A stretch of 64,000 nt of DNA from the NCBI RefSeq assembly GCF_024171405.1, contig NZ_JALJZT010000002.1:1178001-1242000 (forward strand), given 5' to 3'. Position numbers and translations under genes: made by a program. The notes beneath the pieces are model-generated. The model was given only the letters and a program-made list of their open reading frames with translations, had not been told where the DNA came from and did no database searches. Source of the DNA: Qipengyuania citrea (GTDB lineage: Bacteria > Pseudomonadota > Alphaproteobacteria > Sphingomonadales > Sphingomonadaceae). Below are positions 55,356-63,358 of the stretch, piece after piece (position 1 is the stretch's first letter; each line of letters opens with the position of its first letter).

Positions 55356-56048
55356 TCAGGCGCCTTCGACTTCGGCGAGGTCGACCTTGAGGCCGGGACC
55401 CATCGACGACGTCAGCGTGATCTTCTGGACATACTTGCCCTTGGATCCCGACGGCTTCGCCTTGACGATCGCATCGGTCATCGCCTTGAAGTTCGCCTTC
55501 AGGTCTTCGTCCTTGAACGACAGCTTGCCGATGCCCGAGTGGATGATGCCCTGCTTCTCGACGCGGAATTCGACCTGGCCGCCCTTGGCGTCCTTCACGG
55601 CCTGTTCCACGTTCGGGGTCACGGTGCCCAGCTTCGGGTTCGGCATCAGGCCCTTGGGGCCCAGCAGCTTACCGAGGCGGCCGACGACACCCATCATGTC
55701 CGGCGTGGCGATCACGCGGTCATAATCGAGATTGCCGTTCTGCATGTCTTCCATGAGGTCTTCGGCACCCACCTTGTCCGCACCGGCAGCAAGAGCCTTG
55801 TCGGCATTGTCACCCTTGGCGAAGACGGCAACCTTGACGTCCTTGCCGGTACCGCTCGGAAGCGACACCATGCCGCGGACCATCTGGTCGGCGTGGCGCG
55901 GGTCGACGCCGAGGTTCATCGCGACTTCGACGGTCTCGTCGAACTTCGCCTTGTATTCGCGCAGCGTGGCGATGGCCTCGTCCACGCTGTAGAGCTTCTC
56001 GCTGTCGAGCTTGGCGACAGTCTGCTGCTTCTTGGTCTGCTTTGCCAT
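55356..56048 (-). CDS. rplA: 50S ribosomal protein L1
   Basis: 230 residues. [25 protein letters not shown], the central domain, and [25 protein letters not shown] with the FxD-type RNA-contact segments identify L1, which binds the 23S rRNA L1 stalk and usually represses its own rplK-rplA message. It starts four bases after the rplK stop. Confidence 0.97.
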   Translation of the reverse strand: MAKQTKKQQTVAKLDSEKLYSVDEAIATLREYKAKFDETVEVAMNLGVDPRHADQMVRGMVSLPSGTGKDVKVAVFAKGDNADKALAAGADKVGAEDLMEDMQNGNLDYDRVIATPDMMGVVGRLGKLLGPKGLMPNPKLGTVTPNVEQAVKDAKGGQVEFRVEKQGIIHSGIGKLSFKDEDLKANFKAMTDAIVKAKPSGSKGKYVQKITLTSSMGPGLKVDLAEVEGA

Positions 56049-56052
56049 GGTC

Positions 56053-56484
56053 TTAGCCCTCCACCACGTCGAGGCCCATCGAACGCGCGCTGCCTTCGAT
56101 GATCTTGGTGGCCTGTTCGATGTCGTTCGCGTTCAGATCCTTCATCTTCTGCTCGGCGATTTCGGTCAGCGCCGAACGCTTGATCGATCCGGCAGAAACC
56201 TTGCCCGGCTCCTTCGAGCCCGACTTGAGCTTGGCGGCCTTCTTGATCAGGAAGCTGGCCGGCGGGCTCTTGGTGGTGAAGCTGAACGAACGGTCGGCAT
56301 AGACCGTGATCGTGGTCGGGATCGGCATGCCCTTTTCCAAGCCGTCGGTGGCGGCATTGAAGGCTTTGCAGAATTCCATGATGTTCACGCCGCGCTGACC
56401 CAGCGCAGGGCCGATGGGCGGCGAGGGATTGGCGGTGCCGGCAGGCACCTGCAGCTTGATATAGCCGTCGATCTTCTTGGCCAT
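56053..56484 (-). CDS. rplK: 50S ribosomal protein L11
   Basis: 143 residues. [36 protein letters not shown] is the highly conserved L11 N-terminus and [11 protein letters not shown] the C-terminus. L11 binds the GTPase-associated 23S rRNA region and is needed for the stringent response. AGGAGG-like sequence lies before the start. secE and nusG, normally immediately upstream, are instead at 60.7-61.5 kb. Confidence 0.97.
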   Translation of the reverse strand: MAKKIDGYIKLQVPAGTANPSPPIGPALGQRGVNIMEFCKAFNAATDGLEKGMPIPTTITVYADRSFSFTTKSPPASFLIKKAAKLKSGSKEPGKVSAGSIKRSALTEIAEQKMKDLNANDIEQATKIIEGSARSMGLDVVEG

Positions 56485-56607
56485 GAATGGCCTCCTTTCT
56501 CACTGTTGCCGCGGCACTTTCGAACCGCGGCTCATGGTAAGCGGTCCAGCGGTCCGCCTTGGCGAACCTCCCGCACGGGTTTCCCGAGGATGACTTGGGA
56601 AGGCGCG

Positions 56608-56635
56608 CACATAGCGATCTGGCCCCCGAATGCAA
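56608..56635 (-). promoter_or_regulatory. Possible rplK promoter
   Basis: On the minus strand TTGCAT (complement of 56630-56635) and TATGTG (56608-56613) are spaced by 16 bases, about 125-150 bases before the rplK start. A long untranslated leader remains, which would be expected if L1 binds it, but I cannot identify the L1 site with confidence. Confidence 0.35.
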
Positions 56636-56739
56636 GCGATTCGCCGCCTCGGTGGCGTTCAAGAGCGGGTATAAGGGAGGTGCCCAACTATCGCGCCACG
56701 CCCACCATGCTACCACAAGTTCCCGCTAGTGGAGCACAC

Positions 56740-57903
56740 ATGCAGAACTTCATCGAAATCTGGCAATATATGCCGCATGGCATGTGCCTGCTGTGGCAAC
56801 CCTGGCTGGTGGCATTGTGGGCCGGCAGCGACCTGCTGATCTTCCTGTCCTATACCGCCATTCCCTTCGCGCTGCTGACGGTGTTGCGCAAGCGCAAGGA
56901 CATTCCCTTTTCCGGCCTCGTGGTGTTGTTCGCGAGCTTCATCCTGCTGTGCGGCCTCACGCATCTGATGGGTATCGTCACCCTGTGGTATCCGATCTAT
57001 CCCTGGGTCGGAATGCTGAAGCTGGCGACCGGCCTCGTGTCGGCGGCCACTGCAGTGGTCCTGTTCCGGCTGATCCCGACACTGACTGCGCTGCCCTCGC
57101 CCGCGCAGCTGGCCGAAGCCAACCAGCAGCTCGAGGCGGAAGCCGCCGCCCATGACGCGACGCTGGCCAAGCTGGAAGAACTCGTCAGCGAGCGAACCGA
57201 GGAATTGCGCGTGGCCAACGCCAATCTCGCCGTCCAGGCGCGCGAAGCAGTGCACCGCAGCGCCAATCTGCTCTCGGTCGTCACCTCGCTCACCCGGCAG
57301 ACGGCGCGCGGGCACGAGCGGACCGATGAATTCGTCGATACGCTGCTGGGCCGCATCCATTCGCTGGCCCGCGCCACCTCGACCGTTATCCGCGGGGACG
57401 ACAACTATTCGGGCGACCTTGCGACAATCGTCAAGCTGCAACTCGAACCCGTCCTGCTGACCTATGGCGAGCGGATCGACATCCAGGGTCCGCCCACGCA
57501 GATCATCAGCGAAGCGGCGCAGCAGATTTCGCTGGCGATCCACGAACTGGCGACCAATGCGCAGAAGTACAGCTTCGCGCGCGATCCCGGTGCACGGGTG
57601 GCAATCGCCTGGACGGTCGAGGATCGCGACGGAAGCCAGCTGTTCACGCTGACCTGGCGCGAGGACCTTCCCGGCGGCGGCACAGCCGAAGAACCGTCTG
57701 CGGAACAGGCCGGGTTCGGTACCACGCTGCTGACGCGGATCGTCCCGCGGGTGCTGCGCGGGACCGCCGTGCGCACGCTGGCCGACGGCAAACTCGAATA
57801 CCGTCTCGAAGCGCCCGCGTCCGCCGTGCTGGCCGACCCTGCCGATACCGCAGCGGCCGCGCTCGCCGCGCGGCTCGTCGACGAGAATTTCGACGACGAT
57901 TAG
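56740..57903 (+). CDS. HWE-family histidine kinase with ethylene-receptor-like copper domain
   Basis: 387 residues. Residues about 18-112 form three hydrophobic helices of the ETR1 ethylene-binding type: WAGSDLLIFLSYTAIPFALL (Asp31, Tyr38, Pro42) and ASFILLCGLTHLMGI (Cys71, His75). In plant ETR1 the equivalent residues are Asp25, Tyr32, Pro36, Cys65 and His69; the offset is constant at six, so all key copper/ethylene site residues are at identical spacing. A coiled coil (about 125-165) leads to the kinase: phospho-His about 172 in EAVHRSANLLSVVTSL, N box AIHELATNAQKYSFA and LTWREDL (HWE-type). The ATG has GGAG five bases upstream. No partner response regulator gene lies nearby. Confidence 0.87.
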   Translation: MQNFIEIWQYMPHGMCLLWQPWLVALWAGSDLLIFLSYTAIPFALLTVLRKRKDIPFSGLVVLFASFILLCGLTHLMGIVTLWYPIYPWVGMLKLATGLVSAATAVVLFRLIPTLTALPSPAQLAEANQQLEAEAAAHDATLAKLEELVSERTEELRVANANLAVQAREAVHRSANLLSVVTSLTRQTARGHERTDEFVDTLLGRIHSLARATSTVIRGDDNYSGDLATIVKLQLEPVLLTYGERIDIQGPPTQIISEAAQQISLAIHELATNAQKYSFARDPGARVAIAWTVEDRDGSQLFTLTWREDLPGGGTAEEPSAEQAGFGTTLLTRIVPRVLRGTAVRTLADGKLEYRLEAPASAVLADPADTAAAALAARLVDENFDDD

Positions 57904-58005
57904 GCGGCATTCCCGGCGCAGCACGCGGCGCGCCGGTCGGGCGGGGTGCACCCCTGATCGACCTGCGTTCGCGCGGTGCGCGATTATCGTCTATGGCTAT
58001 GGATC

Positions 58006-59031
58006 ATGAGCAAAGCTCTGACCTCGATCGCTGTTGCCGCGCTGCTGAGCATGGCTTCCGCCTCTTCCGCCCAGGACCCGTCAGCGGCAACCGTGCGCAT
58101 GCCCGAACTGCCGTCTGCCGGGTTCGACGAGACGCTGGCCATCGGCGGCGAGGAAATCGGCGCACGCAAGCTGCGCAGCCGGATGACCGTCGATGTCATG
58201 GTCAACGGCACAGGCCCGCATAAATTCGTCGTCGACAGCGGGGCGGACAGCTCGGTGGTGGGCGAAAGGCTGGCCGGGCGGCTCGCCATGCCCGCCGGTT
58301 CCCCGGCGATGCTGCACGGTGTGACCGAGAGCAAGCTGGTCGACCGCGTATGGGTCGACGAGATCGTGCTCGGCCCCACGGCGACGACCGATCTCGAACT
58401 GCCGGTACTGGACGAACGCGACCTCGGCGGAGACGGAATGATCGGGCTCGACGCGCTGGTCGAACAACGCCTGCTGCTCGATTTCGAGAAACGCCATATC
58501 AGCGTGGACGACGGCTTCACCCCCGAACCGGTCATGGACGGCGTGATCGTGGTGCGCGACCGCCTGCAGCGGGGCCAATTGATCCTGACCGAAGTCAGGG
58601 TCGGCCGGCAAACGGTCGAGGCCGTGGTCGATACCGGGTCGGAAATCACCATCGGGAACCGGGCGCTGCGGAACCGGCTGGCGCTGAAACGCGCGGGCAA
58701 TTTCAGCAAGATCAAGGTCTATGGCGTCACCGGCAAGGAGATGGAGATCGACTTCATGCTGGTGAAGGAGATGAAGCTCGGCCCGATCATGCTGCGCAAT
58801 GTACCGATCGCCTTTGCGGATATTCCGCCGTTCGCGGTCTTCGGGCTGGAGGACAAGCCCTCGCTGCTGCTGGGCACCGATCTGATGGAGAACTTCCGCC
58901 GGGTGTCGCTCGATTTCAAGGACCGCAAGGTGCGTTTCCAGTTGAAGAAGTGCAAAGCCACTTCGCTGGTCCTGCGCACTACCACGATCGCGTCGCGCCT
59001 GCGCGCGGACCGGTCGACCGCGTGCAGCTGA
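58006..59031 (+). CDS. Secreted retropepsin-like aspartic protease with two DxG domains
   Basis: 341 residues with signal peptide 1-22 (ending SSAQ). Two aspartyl-protease half-domains: the first has FVVDSGADSSVVGERL (Asp77), the second AVVDTGSEITIGNRAL (Asp209). Most bacterial retropepsin-like proteins have one D[ST]G and act as dimers; here both are in one chain, as in pepsins, but each half is of the retroviral/clan AA kind. Start at ATG 58006 was preferred over GTG at 57976 because it directly begins the signal peptide. Substrate unknown. Confidence 0.78.
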   Translation: MSKALTSIAVAALLSMASASSAQDPSAATVRMPELPSAGFDETLAIGGEEIGARKLRSRMTVDVMVNGTGPHKFVVDSGADSSVVGERLAGRLAMPAGSPAMLHGVTESKLVDRVWVDEIVLGPTATTDLELPVLDERDLGGDGMIGLDALVEQRLLLDFEKRHISVDDGFTPEPVMDGVIVVRDRLQRGQLILTEVRVGRQTVEAVVDTGSEITIGNRALRNRLALKRAGNFSKIKVYGVTGKEMEIDFMLVKEMKLGPIMLRNVPIAFADIPPFAVFGLEDKPSLLLGTDLMENFRRVSLDFKDRKVRFQLKKCKATSLVLRTTTIASRLRADRSTACS

Positions 59032-59083
59032 CCCGCGCAACCGATATTGCACCGCCGCTGCAGCGCGCTTAAAGGCGCGGCCG

Positions 59084-59461
59084 ATGGAAGGCGTGCGTTC
59101 TACCAAGGCGATCTGGCTGTTGCTGGCGGCAACGCTGTTCCTGCGCGCGCTGGTCCCCGCCGGGTGGATGCCCGATACGGGCAGCGGCAGCGACGTGATC
59201 GTGGCCAAGATGTGCAATTCATCGATGGTGGTCACCATCCCGCTCGACCGCGAGCCTGCGCCCGGCGACAGCACCGCGCATCAAAGCGGGACCTGCCTGT
59301 TTGCCGGTTTCGCCGGCGACGCGCCCTTGGCACCCGCAGATCTCGCGCTGGTGGCTGCGCCGCCGGTGGAGCAGCAACCCGTTGCCATCCTCGCGGCGCT
59401 GCTGCTGCAGCGCACCGCCTTCCTGCTGCCGCCCGGTCGCGGACCTCCTGTCGCCGTCTGA
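59084..59461 (+). CDS. DUF2946-like small membrane/periplasmic protein
   Basis: 125 residues. N-terminal hydrophobic segment (about 9-25), then LFLRALVPAGWMPD, which resembles the DUF2946 family opening, two separated Cys (AKMCNSS and SGTCLFAG) with a His between, and a hydrophobic C-terminal helix. DUF2946 genes are often near copper-handling genes in sphingomonads and related groups, which suits its neighbours, but the family has no proven role. Confidence 0.5.
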   Translation: MEGVRSTKAIWLLLAATLFLRALVPAGWMPDTGSGSDVIVAKMCNSSMVVTIPLDREPAPGDSTAHQSGTCLFAGFAGDAPLAPADLALVAAPPVEQQPVAILAALLLQRTAFLLPPGRGPPVAV

Positions 59462-59528
59462 CCGGCGTTTCCCGTCGTCTTGGGGAGCGCCGCATCTCGG
59501 CACACCCATTTCACGACAGGAATATTCA

Positions 59529-60641
59529 ATGAAACACGCTTTTGCGCGCGCCGTCCTGGCGTCGCTGCCGCTGCTCGCCGCCTATCCCGCCTATGGCCAG
59601 CAGGCCCCAGAGGGTCCGCCCTCAGCGGAAGAACCGATCGTCGTCACGCCGGTGGCGGTCTATCCCGCCGCCGGGCTGATGAACGGGCATACCCATGACG
59701 GGGGCGAGTTCATGATCGGGCTGCGCTACACCCGCAACAGCTATTCGGGTGCCAACCAGTCGGGCACCGATGCGGTGTCCGATGCCGAAGTGCTTGCTGC
59801 GGGCTACACCGTTGCAGCGAGCGAGATGACCATGGACATGGTCATGCTCGACCTGATGTATGCGCCCAACGACACGCTTACCTTCATGGTCATGCCGCAC
59901 TGGATGCGCCACGAAATGACCATGGTCGGGATCGATCCGGCCAACACCGGCATGCCGATGGGCGGGATGGCGATGGGCGATATGGACCATGGCCACCACG
60001 GGCTCACCTTCGGCCAGAGCATGACCCATTCGACCCAGGGTTTTGGCGATACGCTGGTTTCGGTGAGCTACCGCCTCGCCCACACGACGGGGCTCAAGGC
60101 GCATGCGACGCTGGGCGTCTGGGCCCCGACGGGCAAGGTCGACCGCAAGAACGCCGACGGCACTTTCGCGCACTACATGATGCAGTCGGGCAGCGGGACG
60201 TGGGACATCGAGCCCGTAGTGACCGTAACCGGCCAATCCGGAATGATCGGTTATGGCGCACAGGCAAGCTATCGCTGGCGCACCAAGGATGCGAACGAAA
60301 GCGGCTTTGCCTTCGGCGACAAGGCGCAGGCCAGCGGCTGGGTCAGCTATCTGTTCGATAGCGGCTTCAGCCTGACCAGCCGTCTAACGTGGGAGCACAA
60401 GGGGCAGATTCTCGGCCATTACAACGGCCCGCACAACCATCGCACCCCGTCGGACATCCCGGCCAATTACGGCGGCGACACGGTGCTGGCCGGCTTCGGG
60501 GCGAATATCGCGCTGCCCGTGGGCGGGCGTCATCGTCCGCAGGTCGGGATGGAAATCGGTGTGCCGCTCTACCAGGACCTCAACGGCATCCAATTGCCCG
60601 AGGATTGGCGAGCTTCACTCTCGCTGAGCCAGACCTTCTAA
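59529..60641 (+). CDS. Met/His-rich outer-membrane beta-barrel protein
   Basis: 370 residues with signal peptide 1-24 (ending AYGQ). The mature sequence alternates hydrophobic and polar residues like a beta-barrel and ends in Phe (SLSQTF). It resembles transporters of the phenol-degradation MetA-like family. Stretches rich in Met and His, such as NGHTHDGGEFM, MTMDMVMLDLM and MGDMDHGHHG, could bind Cu(I) or other soft metals. CAGGA precedes the ATG. It is the last gene before a bidirectional terminator. Confidence 0.6.
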   Translation: MKHAFARAVLASLPLLAAYPAYGQQAPEGPPSAEEPIVVTPVAVYPAAGLMNGHTHDGGEFMIGLRYTRNSYSGANQSGTDAVSDAEVLAAGYTVAASEMTMDMVMLDLMYAPNDTLTFMVMPHWMRHEMTMVGIDPANTGMPMGGMAMGDMDHGHHGLTFGQSMTHSTQGFGDTLVSVSYRLAHTTGLKAHATLGVWAPTGKVDRKNADGTFAHYMMQSGSGTWDIEPVVTVTGQSGMIGYGAQASYRWRTKDANESGFAFGDKAQASGWVSYLFDSGFSLTSRLTWEHKGQILGHYNGPHNHRTPSDIPANYGGDTVLAGFGANIALPVGGRHRPQVGMEIGVPLYQDLNGIQLPEDWRASLSLSQTF

Positions 60642-60646
60642 AACGA

Positions 60647-60681
60647 AAAAGCCCCGCCCGGTCGATCCGGGCGGGGCTTTT
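60647..60681. terminator. Bidirectional terminator
   Basis: AAAAGCCCCGCCCGG (60647-60661) and CCGGGCGGGGCTTTT (60667-60681) form a perfect 15-bp stem with loop TCGAT. The plus strand ends in T, the minus strand also reads into T, so it can stop both the barrel gene and nusG. Confidence 0.92.
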
Positions 60682-60701
60682 CAGCTCGTCGAAACAGGCG
60701 C

Positions 60702-61238
60702 TTACTTGACCAGTTCGACCTGTTCGAAATCGAGTTCGACCGGCGTCGCACGACCGAAGATCGAGACCGAGACCTTGACCTTCTGCTTGTCGAAATCGAG
60801 TTCCTCGACAAGGCCGTTGAAGCTGGCGAAGGGGCCGTCGAGCACCTTGACCTGGTCGCCGATTTCGTAATCGACGCTGATTTCCTTCTTCGGTGCCGAA
60901 CGCGCTTCCTCGACTCCGCCGAAATAGCGCGCCGCTTCCTTTTCGGAGATCGGCTGCGGCTTGTTGTTGTTGCCGAGGAAGCCGGTCACCTTGGGCGTGT
61001 TCTTGACCAGGTGATAGACATCGTCGGTCATGTTCAGCTTGGCCAGCACGTAGCCGGGCATGAACTTGCGTTCGATCTGCACCTTCTTGCCGCGCTTGAT
61101 CTCGGTGACGGTCTCGGTCGGAACCTCGACCTCCTCGACGCCCTCGGACAGGCCAAGGCGTTCGGCCTCGGCGATGATCGCGTCGCGGACCTTGTTCTCG
61201 AAGCCGGAATAGGCGTGGATGATGTACCAGCGTGCCAT
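60702..61238 (-). CDS. nusG: Transcription termination/antitermination factor NusG
   Basis: 178 residues: RWYIIHAYSGFENKVRDAI, FMPGYVLAKLNMTDDVYHLVKNTPKVTGFLG and a KOW domain VKVLDGPFASFNGLVEELD. Processivity factor for RNA polymerase, linking to rho and ribosomes. It is downstream of secE in the same direction. Confidence 0.97.
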   Translation of the reverse strand: MARWYIIHAYSGFENKVRDAIIAEAERLGLSEGVEEVEVPTETVTEIKRGKKVQIERKFMPGYVLAKLNMTDDVYHLVKNTPKVTGFLGNNNKPQPISEKEAARYFGGVEEARSAPKKEISVDYEIGDQVKVLDGPFASFNGLVEELDFDKQKVKVSVSIFGRATPVELDFEQVELVK

Positions 61239-61267
61239 GTGTTCTCGTTACCCTGTCGAAATGCGGA

Positions 61268-61471
61268 TCAGGCGAGCGTCAGCAGCCAGCGCACCACGGC
61301 ACTGAACAGCGAATCGACGCCGAGGAAGAAAAGCGAGAGAATGACCATCATGATGAACACGAAGATAGCGGTGCGCACCGTTTCCTCGCGCGTCGGCCAT
61401 ACGACCTTGCGCCCTTCGGCCTGCACCTGCCGGAGGAATTCCGCCGGACTGGTCTTCTTCTCGTCTGCCAT
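61268..61471 (-). CDS. secE: Preprotein translocase subunit SecE
   Basis: 67 residues. Pattern FLRQVQAEGRKVVWPTREET and one membrane helix (IFVFIMMVILSLFFLGVDSLF) identify SecE, the essential clamp of the SecYEG channel. The ATG at 61471 was chosen; a GTG two codons before is also in frame. It is the first gene of the secE-nusG pair. Confidence 0.93.
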   Translation of the reverse strand: MADEKKTSPAEFLRQVQAEGRKVVWPTREETVRTAIFVFIMMVILSLFFLGVDSLFSAVVRWLLTLA

Positions 61472-61722
61472 GCTCACGTCTCTCGCGTAAAAATCGTGCC
61501 GCCTTCCGTCACGTCCCTTTCAGGTAGGGTCTTTCGCCGCCCCGGTTCAAGACCGGGAGGGGCTTTTATCGATCCCAATGTCGGAAGACGGCGCTGCATC
61601 TAGTCCCGCGCGGCGCAAAAGGCAAGCCGGGGACGCGCCCCATTCTCCCCCTTTGCAAGCGACCGCAGCGCGACTAGCTTGCGCGCTTTCCAATTCCGGG
61701 ACGCATGAGGGGAATTATCGAC
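61472..61722. other. 251-base divergent intergenic region between secE and the symporter gene
   Basis: It must hold the leftward secE promoter and the rightward symporter promoter. A hairpin at 61541-61557 (CCCGGT, loop TCAAG, ACCGGG), followed by AGGGGCTTTT, looks like a terminator on the plus strand though no plus-strand gene ends there. No tRNA is present, although tRNA-Trp precedes secE in many bacteria. Confidence 0.6.
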
Positions 61723-63246
61723 ATGGCAACAGGCCAGGCGCCGAGTCTGGGCGAGCGGTTGATCCAGCCGGTCACCAACATATCCGATTTCATCTGGGGC
61801 GGGACGTGGAACGGCGAGGCGGTAATCCCCTTCCCGCCGCTGGCGATCATCCTGCTGGGGGTTGGCCTGTGGTTCATGGTCGGGCTGCGCTTTTATCCGA
61901 TCGTCCGGCTGGGCAGCGCAATCAAGGGCCTGTTCGCCGGACGCAAGGGCACCGGCGCAGGCGAGATTTCCCCTTTTGCCGCGCTCTCGACCGCGCTGTC
62001 CGGCCAGGTCGGCACCGGTAACCTCGCGGGCGTCGCCACGGCGATCGCGCTGGGCGGGCCGGGCGCGATTTTCTGGATGTGGGTCACTGCCCTGTTCGGC
62101 ATGGCGCTGGCCTTCGCCGAAGGTTCGCTGGCGATCCGCTACCGCGAGAAGACCAGCGACGGCGTCTATCGCGGCGGCCCGATGAGTTACATCATGATGG
62201 GTCTCGGCCCCCGGTTCACCTGGCTCGCGGTGGTCTTCTGCCTCGGCACGCTGTTCAGCGCGCTAGTGACCGGCAATTCGATCCAAGCCAATGCGATGGC
62301 CGACGGGATGAACGAATTGTTCGGCCTGCCCGAATGGCTGGGCGGCCTGGTAACGGCGGGACTGGTCTTCATCGTCATCATCGGCGGCATCAAGTCGATC
62401 GGCAAGGTCGCCGAAAGCGTGGTCCCCTTCATGGCGGCGACCTATATCGTCATGGCGGTAGTCGCGCTGATCCTCAATTTCAGCGATCTGGGCGAGACCT
62501 TCGGCCTGATCTTCAACGGTGCCTTCAACCCGCAGAGCGCGGTTGGCGGGTTTACCGGCGCAGCGATCATCATGGCAATCCGCGCAGGCGTTGCGCGCGG
62601 CCTGTTCTCGAACGAGGCGGGTCAGGGTTCGACCCCGATCGCCCACGCGGTGGCGCAGACCAACGATCCCGAACAGCAGGGCCGCATGGCCATGCTCGGC
62701 ACCTTCATCGACACGGTGGTGATCTGCACCATGACCGCGCTGGTGATCCTGACCGTGCGCGGCGATTTCACCGCAGGCGGCGAAGCGGTGGCGCATGCCT
62801 GGCAATCGGACCGGGTCGGCTTCGAGATGACGAGCGGTGCCTTCGCGGCGGCATTCCCGATCGAGATCGCCGCGATCCCGATCGGTACGCTGATCGCCTC
62901 GATCGCCTTGATCCTGTTCGTCTTCACCACGCTGCTGACGTGGAGCTATTACGGCGAGCGGGCGATCACCTTCCTCTACGACCGGGTGAAGGGATCGACG
63001 CGCGAAGGCGAACGGAAGCTGCACATGGCCTGGCGCGTGCTGTGGTGCGTGGTGATCTTCATCGGTGCCGCGCAACCGAGCGAACTGGTCTGGCGCCTCG
63101 GCGACATCTCCAATGCGGCGATGGCCCTGCCCAACCTGTTGGCATTGGCGCTGCTCAGCGGCGTGGTGTTCAAACTGGCGCGCGGCCAGCGCGATGCCGG
63201 GCCGACGCACACCGCCAAGACGCCGGAAGAGCCCGAAGAATACTAA
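61723..63246 (+). CDS. Alanine/glycine:cation symporter (AGCS) family protein
   Basis: 507 residues with about 11 helices. The signature GVARGLFSNEAGQGSTPIAHAVAQT is typical of AGCS (sodium:alanine) symporters, and ALSGQVGTGNLAGVATAI is the substrate/ion-binding segment. ATG at 61723 has GAGGGG about ten bases upstream and is preferred over the ATG at 61705. Imports Ala or Gly with Na+ or H+. Confidence 0.92.
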   Translation: MATGQAPSLGERLIQPVTNISDFIWGGTWNGEAVIPFPPLAIILLGVGLWFMVGLRFYPIVRLGSAIKGLFAGRKGTGAGEISPFAALSTALSGQVGTGNLAGVATAIALGGPGAIFWMWVTALFGMALAFAEGSLAIRYREKTSDGVYRGGPMSYIMMGLGPRFTWLAVVFCLGTLFSALVTGNSIQANAMADGMNELFGLPEWLGGLVTAGLVFIVIIGGIKSIGKVAESVVPFMAATYIVMAVVALILNFSDLGETFGLIFNGAFNPQSAVGGFTGAAIIMAIRAGVARGLFSNEAGQGSTPIAHAVAQTNDPEQQGRMAMLGTFIDTVVICTMTALVILTVRGDFTAGGEAVAHAWQSDRVGFEMTSGAFAAAFPIEIAAIPIGTLIASIALILFVFTTLLTWSYYGERAITFLYDRVKGSTREGERKLHMAWRVLWCVVIFIGAAQPSELVWRLGDISNAAMALPNLLALALLSGVVFKLARGQRDAGPTHTAKTPEEPEEY

Positions 63247-63270
63247 GCGGCGCTCTAGCGGCACAGAACA

Positions 63271-63307
63271 GGGGCCGGGGGTCGACATGACCTCCGGCCC
63301 CTTTCCT
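63271..63307 (+). terminator. Rho-independent terminator after the symporter gene
   Basis: GGGGCCGGGGGTC (63271-63283) and GACCTCCGGCCCC (63289-63301) pair over 13 positions with one G-U; loop GACAT, then TTTCCTT. Confidence 0.8.
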
Positions 63308-63358
63308 TATGGCAGATGGGCACCCGGTGACGCCCGGACCGGCGCAGGAGCGACGCGG

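Noticed and set aside
61531..61570. T-arm-like sequence (CCCGGTTCAAGACCGGG) near secE, where tRNA-Trp is often found
   Set aside because: No acceptor, D or anticodon arm can be built around it on either strand; it is a short hairpin followed by a few T.
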